NCBI GenBank assembly: GCA_943328505.2
Contig: CALQAH020000005.1
Location: forward strand, 1-64,000
Source: Rhizobium sp. Q54
Lineage (GTDB): Bacteria > Bacteroidota > Bacteroidia > Flavobacteriales > Flavobacteriaceae
Reading direction: 5' to 3'
DNA length: 64,000 bases
Part shown: piece by piece, positions 8,208-15,723 of the stretch
Layout: the number at the start of each line of letters is the position of its first letter
How positions within the stretch are numbered: position 1 is the first letter of the stretch
Notes under the pieces: model-generated
What the model saw: the letters and a program-made list of their open reading frames with translations, nothing else
Told to the model about the DNA's origin: nothing
The model's database searches: none
Program-made: the position numbers and the translations under genes

Positions 8208-8534
8208 ATGAACAATACAATTGAAGAAGGAAAAGCCACAGCAATAACGAGTTATATTTTAATTGTTGGTGTATTAATTGCGATTTCAATGAACAGTGAA
8301 AATAAAAATTCTTTCGCTTCATTTCATATTCGTCAAGGATTAGGTTTATCAATTACTTTCATTTCACTTGGATTAATTATTAGCAATTTTAACAGCATTA
8401 TGATTGCTGCACCAATGTGGGTTTTTATAACAGTTTTAATGTTTTACGGAATTTTTAGTGCATCAAAAGGAAGTACAAAACCTTTACCATTGGTTGGAAG
8501 TTTTTACCAAAAATGGTTTAAAAATATTTCTTAA
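8208..8534 (+). CDS. Small DUF4870-like membrane protein
   Basis: This is a 108-aa protein with three predicted membrane helices (about residues 13-28, 43-62 and 66-85). The FHIRQGLGL segment after the first helix is typical of DUF4870/Tic20-like small membrane proteins. The role is unknown. It starts two bases after the dihydroorotase-like gene and ends one base before the next start, so it sits in the middle of a tight operon running from 5027 to 9180. Confidence 0.7.
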   Translation: MNNTIEEGKATAITSYILIVGVLIAISMNSENKNSFASFHIRQGLGLSITFISLGLIISNFNSIMIAAPMWVFITVLMFYGIFSASKGSTKPLPLVGSFYQKWFKNIS

Positions 8535-8535
8535 A

Positions 8536-9180
8536 ATGAGCTATTCTTTATTTTACTTAGTTCGCGAACCAAAAATTATATTAGCTAAAAATCCCTTGTT
8601 ATTGTTACTTCACGGTTATGGAAGTAATGAAGAAGATTTATTCTCTTTTGCTAAAGAACTTCCTGATGACTATTTTGTGGTTTCAGCGCGTGCTCCTTAT
8701 GATATGATGTATGGAAGTTATGCTTGGTACGCCATTAATTTTGATGCCGATGAAAACAAATTTTCAGATATTGGACAAGCCAAATTATCTCGAGATTTGA
8801 TAGTTAAATTTATAGATGAATTGATTGAAAATTATCCAATTAACGGAAAAAAAATTACTTTAATTGGCTTTAGTCAAGGAAGTATTTTGAGTTATGCAGT
8901 AGCTTTATCGTATCCTGAAAAAGTGCAACGATTAGTTGCTATGAGTGGTTATCTTAATACTGAAATTGCTATAGATGGTTTTGAAACTAACGATTTTTCA
9001 GATTTGAAAATTTATGCCTCACATGGGACAGTGGATCAAGTTATTCCTGTAGATTGGGCAAGAAAAACTCCAGCTATTTTAGATAACTTAGGTCTTTCTT
9101 GTGTGTATAAAGAATACCCAATTGGTCATGGTGTTTCACCACAAAATTTTTATGATTTTAAAAGTTGGCTACAACAATAA
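8536..9180 (+). CDS. Alpha/beta hydrolase, phospholipase/carboxylesterase family
   Basis: This 214-aa cytosolic hydrolase resembles the carboxylesterase/phospholipase family (YpfH/Est type). The oxyanion HGYGSNE stretch, the nucleophile GFSQGS (Ser near residue 116), the aspartate in GTVDQVIP and the histidine in GHGVSP complete a Ser-Asp-His triad. The physiological substrate is not evident. ATG 8536 fits the family start and follows the previous stop directly. It ends one base before the convergent lipoprotein gene. Confidence 0.88.
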   Translation: MSYSLFYLVREPKIILAKNPLLLLLHGYGSNEEDLFSFAKELPDDYFVVSARAPYDMMYGSYAWYAINFDADENKFSDIGQAKLSRDLIVKFIDELIENYPINGKKITLIGFSQGSILSYAVALSYPEKVQRLVAMSGYLNTEIAIDGFETNDFSDLKIYASHGTVDQVIPVDWARKTPAILDNLGLSCVYKEYPIGHGVSPQNFYDFKSWLQQ

Positions 9181-9181
9181 A

Positions 9182-9667
9182 CTATTGTTCTGTATCGCTT
9201 CCAGTTACTTTTTTACCTATTTCGCCATCACCGGAAAAAATGATTCTATCTGCTTGTTTTAGGCTATAACCATTTCCTTTAATCAATTGCCAACCATCAT
9301 ATTCCCATGATTTCCCTTTAGATTGTTGCTCTAAAACAATGGATGAAGTTTCGTTCGGTAAATACAATTCCGCTTGATCTCCATCTTCATTAAAAAGTAT
9401 ATAAGCACTCAATGTTTCATCTTCATTTTCAAGATTTGCAATAGGATTTAATTGAATTCCTGTAAAAACTTTGATACATTCTTTATTCACTTTTGACCAT
9501 ATATAGCCAGCCGAAGCCAAGCAACCATTCTCGTCTTTATCATTTACAACTACTGCTGAAGTACTGTCTTCAACTTTTGTAACCTTTTCATCTTTAGTGG
9601 ATTTATCAGTCCATTTACAAGATTGTAATCCAAAAATTAAAATTAGTAGTAGAATGCTTTTTTTCAT
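9182..9667 (-). CDS. Hypothetical lipoprotein
   Basis: This 161-aa protein has a lipoprotein signal (MKKSILLLILIFGLQSC, lipidated Cys17) followed by a Lys/Asp/Ser-rich linker. Two further cysteines, in GCLASAGYIWS and KECIKVF about 15 residues apart, could form a disulphide. The rest may be a beta-rich domain that senses or binds something in the periplasm. I do not recognise a named family. It lies 18 bases downstream of the next unknown gene and probably shares its transcript. Confidence 0.7.
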   Translation of the reverse strand: MKKSILLLILIFGLQSCKWTDKSTKDEKVTKVEDSTSAVVVNDKDENGCLASAGYIWSKVNKECIKVFTGIQLNPIANLENEDETLSAYILFNEDGDQAELYLPNETSSIVLEQQSKGKSWEYDGWQLIKGNGYSLKQADRIIFSGDGEIGKKVTGSDTEQ

Positions 9668-9685
9668 TGTTTTATTATAAAATTA

Positions 9686-10177
9686 CTAATTTAAAGAAGC
9701 AGGATACAAATAACTTTCAATTACTTCAAAAGAGATAGTTTCATCTTCATTTACAAAGTATTTTAACAACACTTCTCCCCAAAGTGTCCCATTACTATAA
9801 TCAGCTATGATCCAACGGTGATTAATTACTTTTATTTTATTAATGATGAACTTTTGCTCACTTAATTTTAATTGACCCGTATATTGATTTCCTTCTTTAT
9901 TATCATTAAAAGCTAATAAGGCATCATTTACTTTTTTGATGATATCTTTTGCTTCATATTTTTCTAGATAATTCAAGGCTCTATCATTATGTTCAATTGA
10001 AAAATAATTGGCTTCATACATTTTATCAGCAATGGAAGTTATACTGTCTTTCATTTTTTTATTACTGGTTGTCAGTATTTTAATATCGTCAGAACCCTTA
10101 GATGAAAAATATTTATAGGTAAATATATTCATTAAAACGGCAACAATAAATAGATAAAGAAACAGAGACTTTTTCAT
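9686..10177 (-). CDS. Hypothetical membrane-anchored protein
   Basis: This 163-aa protein has one N-terminal hydrophobic segment (about residues 5-21), then a predicted helical stretch and a beta-rich C-terminal half (from about residue 95). It is probably anchored in the inner membrane with the domain outside. No family is recognised. It lies between the PhnP-like hydrolase gene (12 bases upstream) and the lipoprotein gene, all on the minus strand. Confidence 0.65.
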   Translation of the reverse strand: MKKSLFLYLFIVAVLMNIFTYKYFSSKGSDDIKILTTSNKKMKDSITSIADKMYEANYFSIEHNDRALNYLEKYEAKDIIKKVNDALLAFNDNKEGNQYTGQLKLSEQKFIINKIKVINHRWIIADYSNGTLWGEVLLKYFVNEDETISFEVIESYLYPASLN

Positions 10178-10189
10178 GCTTAAATATAA

Positions 10190-10957
10190 TTAAATAGTTA
10201 TTTGTAAATCGTCATATGCTAAAAAAACATTTTTAGGCAACTTCGATTGCACTTCATCATGAAATCCCATCAGATGACTTATATGAGTCAAATAGGCTTT
10301 TTCAGGTTGAACCAAAGTTATAAAATCTAAAGCATCTTGCAAACTAAAATGCGAATGATGTGGTTCTTCACGCAATGCATTCACAACCAATACTTTTAGT
10401 CCTTTAAGTTTTTCAATTTCAGTTAATTCAATCGTTTTCACATCCGTTAAATAGGCAAAATCTTGAATTCGATAGCCAAAAACTTGCAAGGAACCATGTT
10501 TTACTTCAATTGGAATTATTATCGATTGATAAATTTTAAAAAATTGATTATTAATAACTTCAAAAGTTTGAACACTAGGTGCTCCTGGATATTTATTTTC
10601 TGTTTCAAAAATATAATCAAAACGTTTATATAAATTTTCTAAAACACGTTCATGAGCATAAATTGGAATATCTTTTTTTTGTTTGAAAAAGAATGGTCGT
10701 ATATCATCTAATCCAGCAGTGTGGTCTGAATGTTCATGTGTAAAAAGTATAGCGTCAATTTTTGAGCATTCAGAAATGAGCATTTGTTGTCTAAAATCTG
10801 GTCCGCAATCTATAACGACAGAATTATCATCCCAAGTAATCCAAACAGAAACTCGTAACCGTTTGTCTTTTTTATTGGAACTTTTACATACAGAATGGCT
10901 ACTTCCAATAACTGGAATACCTTGTGAAGTACCTGTTCCAAGAAAATAAATTGTCAT
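10190..10957 (-). CDS. Metallo-beta-lactamase-fold hydrolase, PhnP-like
   Basis: This 255-aa MBL-fold enzyme has the metal-binding motif His74-x-His76-x-Asp78-His79 in THEHSDHTAGLDD, with later aspartate (YLTD) and histidine (LTHISH) ligands. The N-terminal FLGTGTSQGIP and the layout resemble PhnP cyclic phosphodiesterases and related RNase Z-like hydrolases. The first cysteine-containing segment (SVCKSS) corresponds to the PhnP zinc-binding region, but I see no full second set of ligands there. No phosphonate genes are nearby, so the substrate is likely another phosphodiester. Confidence 0.85.
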   Translation of the reverse strand: MTIYFLGTGTSQGIPVIGSSHSVCKSSNKKDKRLRVSVWITWDDNSVVIDCGPDFRQQMLISECSKIDAILFTHEHSDHTAGLDDIRPFFFKQKKDIPIYAHERVLENLYKRFDYIFETENKYPGAPSVQTFEVINNQFFKIYQSIIIPIEVKHGSLQVFGYRIQDFAYLTDVKTIELTEIEKLKGLKVLVVNALREEPHHSHFSLQDALDFITLVQPEKAYLTHISHLMGFHDEVQSKLPKNVFLAYDDLQITI

Positions 10958-11064
10958 AATTACTCGATTTTTGATATTCTTTTTTTTGCTTTAGGTTACT
11001 ACTTAAAAATTAACCTCATTTTTTTACAAAAATAGGATTATTTCTCTTTCATTAAAGCACCTAT

Positions 11065-11077
11065 TTTGTTAACTTTG
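11065..11077 (+). promoter_or_regulatory. Putative promoter of the 489-aa unknown gene
   Basis: TAACTTTG (11070-11077) matches TAnnTTTG and ends 17 bases before the ATG at 11095. A further TTTG stands nine bases upstream. Confidence 0.5.
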
Positions 11078-11094
11078 TAAAGAATAAATTGATT

Positions 11095-12564
11095 ATGAGA
11101 AATTATAGCTCGGATATTAAATTAAAAGGAGATAAAGTAATTGAACAAATTCCTTCAATGAGGGATAAAACGTTACGTATAAATCTGAATGAAAATATCT
11201 ATGGAACTTTTGCTGAAATTGGGGCAGGTCAAGAAACTGTTAGACATTTTTTTAGATCAGGTGGAGGTTCAGGAACTATAGCAAAAGCAATGTCTGCTTA
11301 CGATAAAGACTTTAGTGATGCCATTTATGGTATTGAAGAAGATGGCCGTTATGTAACTGAAAGCCGTTTAAAAAAAATGCTGTCTCATGAAGTTGAGCTA
11401 ATTGAACAACGTTTAAAAAGAGACAAACATCCCAATAAATTATTTTTTAGTTATGCCAATACTGTAGCTACTATTGATTTTGCAAAACAATTTAAAGGTC
11501 ATGGTTGGGTTGGTATTAAATTCCAAGTTGAGCCTGATGAAGAATATAACGAAATTACTTTACACATTCGCTTTAAAGAAACGGATGCTCGTTTACAGCA
11601 AGAAACATTAGGGACTTTAGGTGTAAACTTAATTTATGGTGCTTTTTATAAATACAACGACCCAAAAAAATTGCTTCGTTATTTATATGATCATTTAGAT
11701 AAAGACCAATTAGAAATTGATACTATCAACTTTTCTGGACCTCAATTTACAAATGTAGACAATCGATTGATGAGTTTGCAATTGGTAAAAAACGGCATGA
11801 CCGATGCGGTAATGTTTGGACCTGATGGTAAAAATATTTTACCTGCTGCTATACTTTACAAAAAAAACATACTAGCATTAAGAGGAAGTTTCCGTCCAGT
11901 TACTCAAGTAAATATGGACATGTATGAGAAATCATTAAAAATGTTTTTAGAAGAAAGTAAAGTTGAAGAAGAAAACACCTTAGTAATTTTTGAAATCACA
12001 CTTTCAAATCTTCGTTCAGAAGGCGAAATTGATGAAAGAGATTTTATGGACAGAGCAGAATTGTTATGTTCATTAGGTCAAACTGTAATGATATCCAATT
12101 TTCAAGAATATTATAAAGTAGTTGAATATTTTGCAAATTACACCAAGGCTCGAATGGGATTGGCAATGGGTGTCAACAATTTAGTCGATATTTTTGATGA
12201 AAAATACTATCGCCATTTAAGTGGTGGAATTCTTGAAGCTTTTGGAAAGTTATTCTACCGTGATTTAAAAGTTTTCTTATATCCAATGGAGGATGAAAAC
12301 GGAGAAATTATAACTTCACAAAACTTGAAAGTTCATCCACGAATGAAAGAATTATATAAATTTTTCGCCTATAATGGAAAAGTTGTTGACATCACCGATT
12401 TTGATAAAGGCCACCTCAAAATTTTCTCAAGAGAAGTTTTGAAAATGATTAATGATGGTGATCCAGGTTGGGAAAATTTGTTACCTCAAGGTATTGGAGA
12501 AATTATAAAAGAACACCAACTTTTTGGATATGATCCTGATAAAGTTTTAATAAAATCAACCTAA
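11095..12564 (+). CDS. Conserved 489-aa protein of unknown function
   Basis: I recognise this protein as conserved in Flavobacteriaceae and related Bacteroidota, but it has no trustworthy functional name; labels such as TonB-dependent receptor or nucleotide adenylyltransferase do not fit. It has no signal peptide and no membrane helix, so it should be cytosolic. A Gly-rich stretch (RSGGGSGTIAKA, about residues 60-71) follows a conserved N-terminus. Acidic and basic clusters alternate in the rest, and Trp is rare. The ATG at 11095 is preferred to an in-frame TTG two codons upstream. It is a single-gene unit with its own promoter and a strong terminator. Confidence 0.8.
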   Translation: MRNYSSDIKLKGDKVIEQIPSMRDKTLRINLNENIYGTFAEIGAGQETVRHFFRSGGGSGTIAKAMSAYDKDFSDAIYGIEEDGRYVTESRLKKMLSHEVELIEQRLKRDKHPNKLFFSYANTVATIDFAKQFKGHGWVGIKFQVEPDEEYNEITLHIRFKETDARLQQETLGTLGVNLIYGAFYKYNDPKKLLRYLYDHLDKDQLEIDTINFSGPQFTNVDNRLMSLQLVKNGMTDAVMFGPDGKNILPAAILYKKNILALRGSFRPVTQVNMDMYEKSLKMFLEESKVEEENTLVIFEITLSNLRSEGEIDERDFMDRAELLCSLGQTVMISNFQEYYKVVEYFANYTKARMGLAMGVNNLVDIFDEKYYRHLSGGILEAFGKLFYRDLKVFLYPMEDENGEIITSQNLKVHPRMKELYKFFAYNGKVVDITDFDKGHLKIFSREVLKMINDGDPGWENLLPQGIGEIIKEHQLFGYDPDKVLIKST

Positions 12565-12578
12565 TTTAAAATTCAATT

Positions 12579-12617
12579 CAACAAAAACGCCAAGAATACA
12601 TCTTGGCGTTTTTGTTG
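12579..12617. terminator. Strong bidirectional terminator
   Basis: Perfect 17-base arms (12579-12595 and 12601-12617) enclose the loop ATACA. The stem core is CGCCAAGA with T-runs on either strand. It lies between convergent genes and can end both the 489-aa unknown gene and bcp. Confidence 0.9.
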
Positions 12618-12628
12618 TTAAATATTTA

Positions 12629-13081
12629 TTATTTTAAAATTTGTGAAGTATGTTCTTTGGTTTTCACTTCAGAAATTATATCAACAATAATTCCTGATTC
12701 ATCAATGATAAAAGTTGTTCTATGAATCCCATCATATTCCTTACCCATGAATTTTTTTGGACCCCAAACTCCAAAATCTTGAATTACCGATTTGTCTTCA
12801 TCTGCCAATAGCGGGAATGGAAAACTAAATTTGTTTTTGAAATTAGATTGTGCTTTAGCATTATCAGCGCTTACTCCAAGAAGAGCATAATTACTAGCTT
12901 GGAATCGTTCAAAATTATCTCTTAAATCGCAAGCTTCTGCTGTACAACCAGGCGTATTTGCTTTTGGATAAAAGAATACGACCAGCTTTTTCCCTTTGTA
13001 ATTTTCCAATGTATGCAGGTTTCCATCTTGATCATTGGCCGAAAAATTAGGAGCTTTGTCTCCTATTTTTAATGTTGTCAT
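12629..13081 (-). CDS. bcp: Thioredoxin-dependent peroxiredoxin, Bcp/PrxQ type
   Basis: The enzyme reduces hydrogen peroxide and organic peroxides with electrons from thioredoxin. At 150 aa it has the usual Bcp length. The peroxidatic Cys46 lies in NTPGCT and the resolving Cys51 five residues later in TAEAC, the PrxQ arrangement. The FFYPKANTPG and PLLADEDKSV segments are characteristic. The next gene upstream on the strand is a DUF6495 gene 28 bases away, so they may share a transcript. Confidence 0.96.
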   Translation of the reverse strand: MTTLKIGDKAPNFSANDQDGNLHTLENYKGKKLVVFFYPKANTPGCTAEACDLRDNFERFQASNYALLGVSADNAKAQSNFKNKFSFPFPLLADEDKSVIQDFGVWGPKKFMGKEYDGIHRTTFIIDESGIIVDIISEVKTKEHTSQILK

Positions 13082-13109
13082 TTTTATTTTTATTTTGAAT
13101 TAATAGTAT

Positions 13110-13583
13110 CTAAGATTGAATTATCCCGTTGATTTGCAAGTATAATTGACCATCGCTTAAAATAGCGCCTTGTGTTATCAGATCAAAAATAGCTTTATTT
13201 CTTTCTTCATCATATTCTTTTTTACCGATATGCATTTCTACAGTATCCGTAAATAAATTATCGCTCAACCACAGTAAACCATCCTTATTCATAAAATCAA
13301 CTTCTGAATCCAATGATTTTAAAACAATAGATTGAATTAAAAGCTCTTGACAATGAAAAAGAAAAATATGATTTTTTGAAAAATGTTCTAAATAATTAGC
13401 ACTTTTTAATACTCCTTCCCAAATTAAATCTGAGAAAACATCTAATTCTTGTTCGGCAACTTCTGGTTTTTCAAGTTTGATTTTGTCCCATTCCGCTTTG
13501 TCAATAGATTGCGTAGCAAGAAAAGTAATAAACTCTTGATATAAAGCTTCGAATTGTTCTTTAGTAAGTCTTTTGTATTTCAT
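13110..13583 (-). CDS. DUF6495 family protein
   Basis: This 157-aa acidic soluble protein starts MKYKRLTKEQFE, typical of the DUF6495 family in Flavobacteriaceae, recognised from memory. It is predicted to be largely helical and has no known motif or export signal. ATG at 13583 is chosen because family members begin with MKY; a longer in-frame reading would add eleven unrelated residues. Its position between the L9 terminator and bcp suggests an independent promoter. Confidence 0.72.
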   Translation of the reverse strand: MKYKRLTKEQFEALYQEFITFLATQSIDKAEWDKIKLEKPEVAEQELDVFSDLIWEGVLKSANYLEHFSKNHIFLFHCQELLIQSIVLKSLDSEVDFMNKDGLLWLSDNLFTDTVEMHIGKKEYDEERNKAIFDLITQGAILSDGQLYLQINGIIQS

Positions 13584-13655
13584 AACTGTTAAAGAACAAA
13601 GTAAACTGTTCTCCAATTAAATTTGTAAATAGAAACTGAAATAACTTCAAATTAA

Positions 13656-13694
13656 AAAAATCCCGAATCGTTTTAGGAACGAGCCGGGATTTTA
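13656..13694 (-). terminator. Terminator of the S6-S18-L9 operon
   Basis: The stem TCCCG/CGGGA, with an inner TCG/CGA pair, lies 16 bases after the rplI stop. On the minus strand it runs into a T-tract. Confidence 0.85.
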
Positions 13695-13710
13695 AAATAA
13701 AATTTTAGAA

Positions 13711-14154
13711 CTATGCTTGATCAGCAACTATTTCATAAGGTAATTCAACTATCACATCTCTGTGAAGTCTCACAGTTGCAGAGTATTTACCTAAACGTTT
13801 TACAACACCACTTGTGATAAATTTTCTTTCAATTACCTGACCACCTTTTTCTAATGCCGCAGCAATATCAATATTAGTGATTGAACCGAATAATTTTTCT
13901 CCACCAGCTTTCGCTATAATTCTAATTTCGATAGCTTTTAAAGCTTCAGCCAATGCTTTTGCATCGTTTACAACTTTAGCTTCTTTATGTGCTCTTTGTT
14001 TTAAATTTTCGGCTAATACTTTTTTTGCAGAAGGCGTCGCTAATTGAGCATGGCCTTGAGGAATTAAAAAGTTACGACCATAACCGTTTTTCACAGTTAC
14101 TACATCATCTTTAAAGCCTAAATTTTGAACGTCTTGTTTTAAGATCAATTCCAT
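13711..14154 (-). CDS. rplI: 50S ribosomal protein L9
   Basis: L9 binds 23S rRNA at the base of the L1 stalk. The 147-aa product starts MELILKQDVQNLG with the conserved VTVKNGYGRNFLIPQG RNA-binding segment around residues 18-33, then the long connecting helix and the C-terminal domain. The start at 14154 fits the family; a longer reading into the upstream spacer is rejected. It is the third gene of the S6-S18-L9 operon. Confidence 0.97.
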   Translation of the reverse strand: MELILKQDVQNLGFKDDVVTVKNGYGRNFLIPQGHAQLATPSAKKVLAENLKQRAHKEAKVVNDAKALAEALKAIEIRIIAKAGGEKLFGSITNIDIAAALEKGGQVIERKFITSGVVKRLGKYSATVRLHRDVIVELPYEIVADQA

Positions 14155-14218
14155 GTTGTTGTCCTTTATTAGAGAAGTTAGGTTCCGTTTGACGAAAACC
14201 AACAACTGAGTTTATATA

Positions 14219-14515
14219 TTATTTTAGTAAATCGGCCACATATGGCATTAAAGCTAAATGTCTAGCTCGTTTCACAGCTACTGACACTTTTCTTTGAAAT
14301 TTTAATGAAGTACCTGTTAAACGACGAGGTAAAATTTTACCCTGTTCATTAACGAATTTCAATAAGAAGTCTGCATCTTTATAATCAATATACTTGATTC
14401 CAGATTTTTTGAAACGACAATACTTTTTAGTTTTGTTGATTTCAATGTTCAAAGGCGTAAGATATCTAATATCTCCGTCTTTTTTTCCTGAAGCGGATTG
14501 TTGTAAGTTTGCCAT
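14219..14515 (-). CDS. rpsR: 30S ribosomal protein S18
   Basis: S18 is a small-subunit protein that pairs with S6 on the platform. The 98-aa product carries [25 protein letters not shown] and [11 protein letters not shown], all typical of S18. The N-terminal ~20 residues are variable. Its ATG is at 14515, five bases after the S6 stop. Confidence 0.97.
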   Translation of the reverse strand: MANLQQSASGKKDGDIRYLTPLNIEINKTKKYCRFKKSGIKYIDYKDADFLLKFVNEQGKILPRRLTGTSLKFQRKVSVAVKRARHLALMPYVADLLK

Positions 14516-14520
14516 GATAA

Positions 14521-14862
14521 TTACGCTTTTGATTCTTTTAATTTAGTTCTTCTTCTTTCAGCCCATGAAATTGCATGTTTATCTAAACTTACAGTTAAGA
14601 AACGCATAACTCTTTCATCACGTCTAAATTCAGTTTCAAATGCAACAAGTACTTCTGGAGCTACTTTGAATTCGTACAAGTGGTAAAAGCCACTTTTTTT
14701 GTTTTGGATTTCGTAAGCTAATTTTTTTAAGCCCCAATCCTCTTTGGATATCATCTCAGCACCTCTACTCGTAAGAAAATCTTCGAACTTGCTTGCTGTT
14801 TCCTTTACCTGAACTTCAGATAAAACGGGATTTAAGATGAAAACAGTCTCATAATGATTCAT
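14521..14862 (-). CDS. rpsF: 30S ribosomal protein S6
   Basis: The 113-aa product begins [16 protein letters not shown] and has the conserved KKLAYEIQ and [15 protein letters not shown] segments of S6. It is the first gene of an operon with S18 and L9; no ssb or priB gene is inserted, unlike in many Proteobacteria and Firmicutes. A canonical promoter precedes it. Confidence 0.97.
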   Translation of the reverse strand: MNHYETVFILNPVLSEVQVKETASKFEDFLTSRGAEMISKEDWGLKKLAYEIQNKKSGFYHLYEFKVAPEVLVAFETEFRRDERVMRFLTVSLDKHAISWAERRRTKLKESKA

Positions 14863-14890
14863 AAATATTTGAATTTATTGTTAATTTTTG

Positions 14891-14921
14891 CAAAAGTAAT
14901 TATTTAATTTTAATAACCAAA
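14891..14921 (-). promoter_or_regulatory. Canonical Bacteroidota promoter of the S6 operon
   Basis: On the minus strand TTTG (14918-14921) is followed after exactly 19 bases by TACTTTTG (14891-14898), an excellent match to TTG-N17-23-TAnnTTTG. The -7 box ends 28 bases before the rpsF ATG. This is the clearest promoter in the window. Confidence 0.8.
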
Positions 14922-15027
14922 CAAAAATCGTATTTATTCGCCAAAGTGCAAAAAAAACCGATAAACATTAGGTTTGTTGGAAAATACATTTTACATTTAC
15001 CTCACCAAATCTATAATAAATAACATT

Positions 15028-15723
15028 ATGAAACTAAATTGTGTAGTTGTAGATGATAGCTCGATACAGAGGATGATCATCGCAAAGTTAGTAAATAATC
15101 ACCCAAATCTACATTTAGTCGGTGATTTTTCTAATGCAATTGAAGCAAAAAATTGCATGTCGGTCCATACTGTTGACCTAATTTTTCTAGATATAGAAAT
15201 GCCAGTCATCAGTGGGTTTGATTTTCTTGACGGTTTAAAAGTTAAACCACAAATTGTTTTTATCACGTCAAAGGCTGAATACGCTATGAAAGCGTTCGAT
15301 TATGATGCAACGGACTACCTACAAAAACCGATTGCTCTTGACCGATTCAACTCTTCCGTTAAACGCGCTATGGATTTCCATATGCTCAAAAAAGAAAATC
15401 AAGAAGAAGAAGGAGAACACATCTTTATTAAGAGTAATCTTAAAAAATTAAAAGTGTACACCAACAAAATTAAATGGATTGAAGCGTATGGTGACTATGT
15501 AAAAGTAGTCACAGAAGAAGATAGCAACTTAGTGCTGTCAACCATGAAATCTTTTGAAGCTGATTTATCAAAAGAGAAATTCATTCGAGTCCACAAGTCA
15601 TTTATTATCAATATTGATAAAGTGGAACGTTTCAACAGTAAGTTTGCGGAAATTGGTGTCACTAAAATTCCGTTAAGCCGAAACAAAAAAGAAGATTTAA
15701 TTAAAGCATTAGCTATTGCTTAA
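15028..15723 (+). CDS. LytTR family response regulator
   Basis: This 231-aa regulator has a receiver domain (residues 1-120) with acidic pair Asp9-Asp10, phospho-acceptor Asp55 in FLDIEMP, and the conserved Lys in YLQKP. It is followed by a LytTR DNA-binding domain (about 135-231) with typical WIEAYGDYVKV and FIRVHKSFIIN segments. ATG 15028 starts the receiver cleanly. No LytS-type histidine kinase is adjacent, so its partner lies elsewhere. The gene overlaps the convergent priA by four bases at the 3' end. Confidence 0.93.
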   Translation: MKLNCVVVDDSSIQRMIIAKLVNNHPNLHLVGDFSNAIEAKNCMSVHTVDLIFLDIEMPVISGFDFLDGLKVKPQIVFITSKAEYAMKAFDYDATDYLQKPIALDRFNSSVKRAMDFHMLKKENQEEEGEHIFIKSNLKKLKVYTNKIKWIEAYGDYVKVVTEEDSNLVLSTMKSFEADLSKEKFIRVHKSFIINIDKVERFNSKFAEIGVTKIPLSRNKKEDLIKALAIA

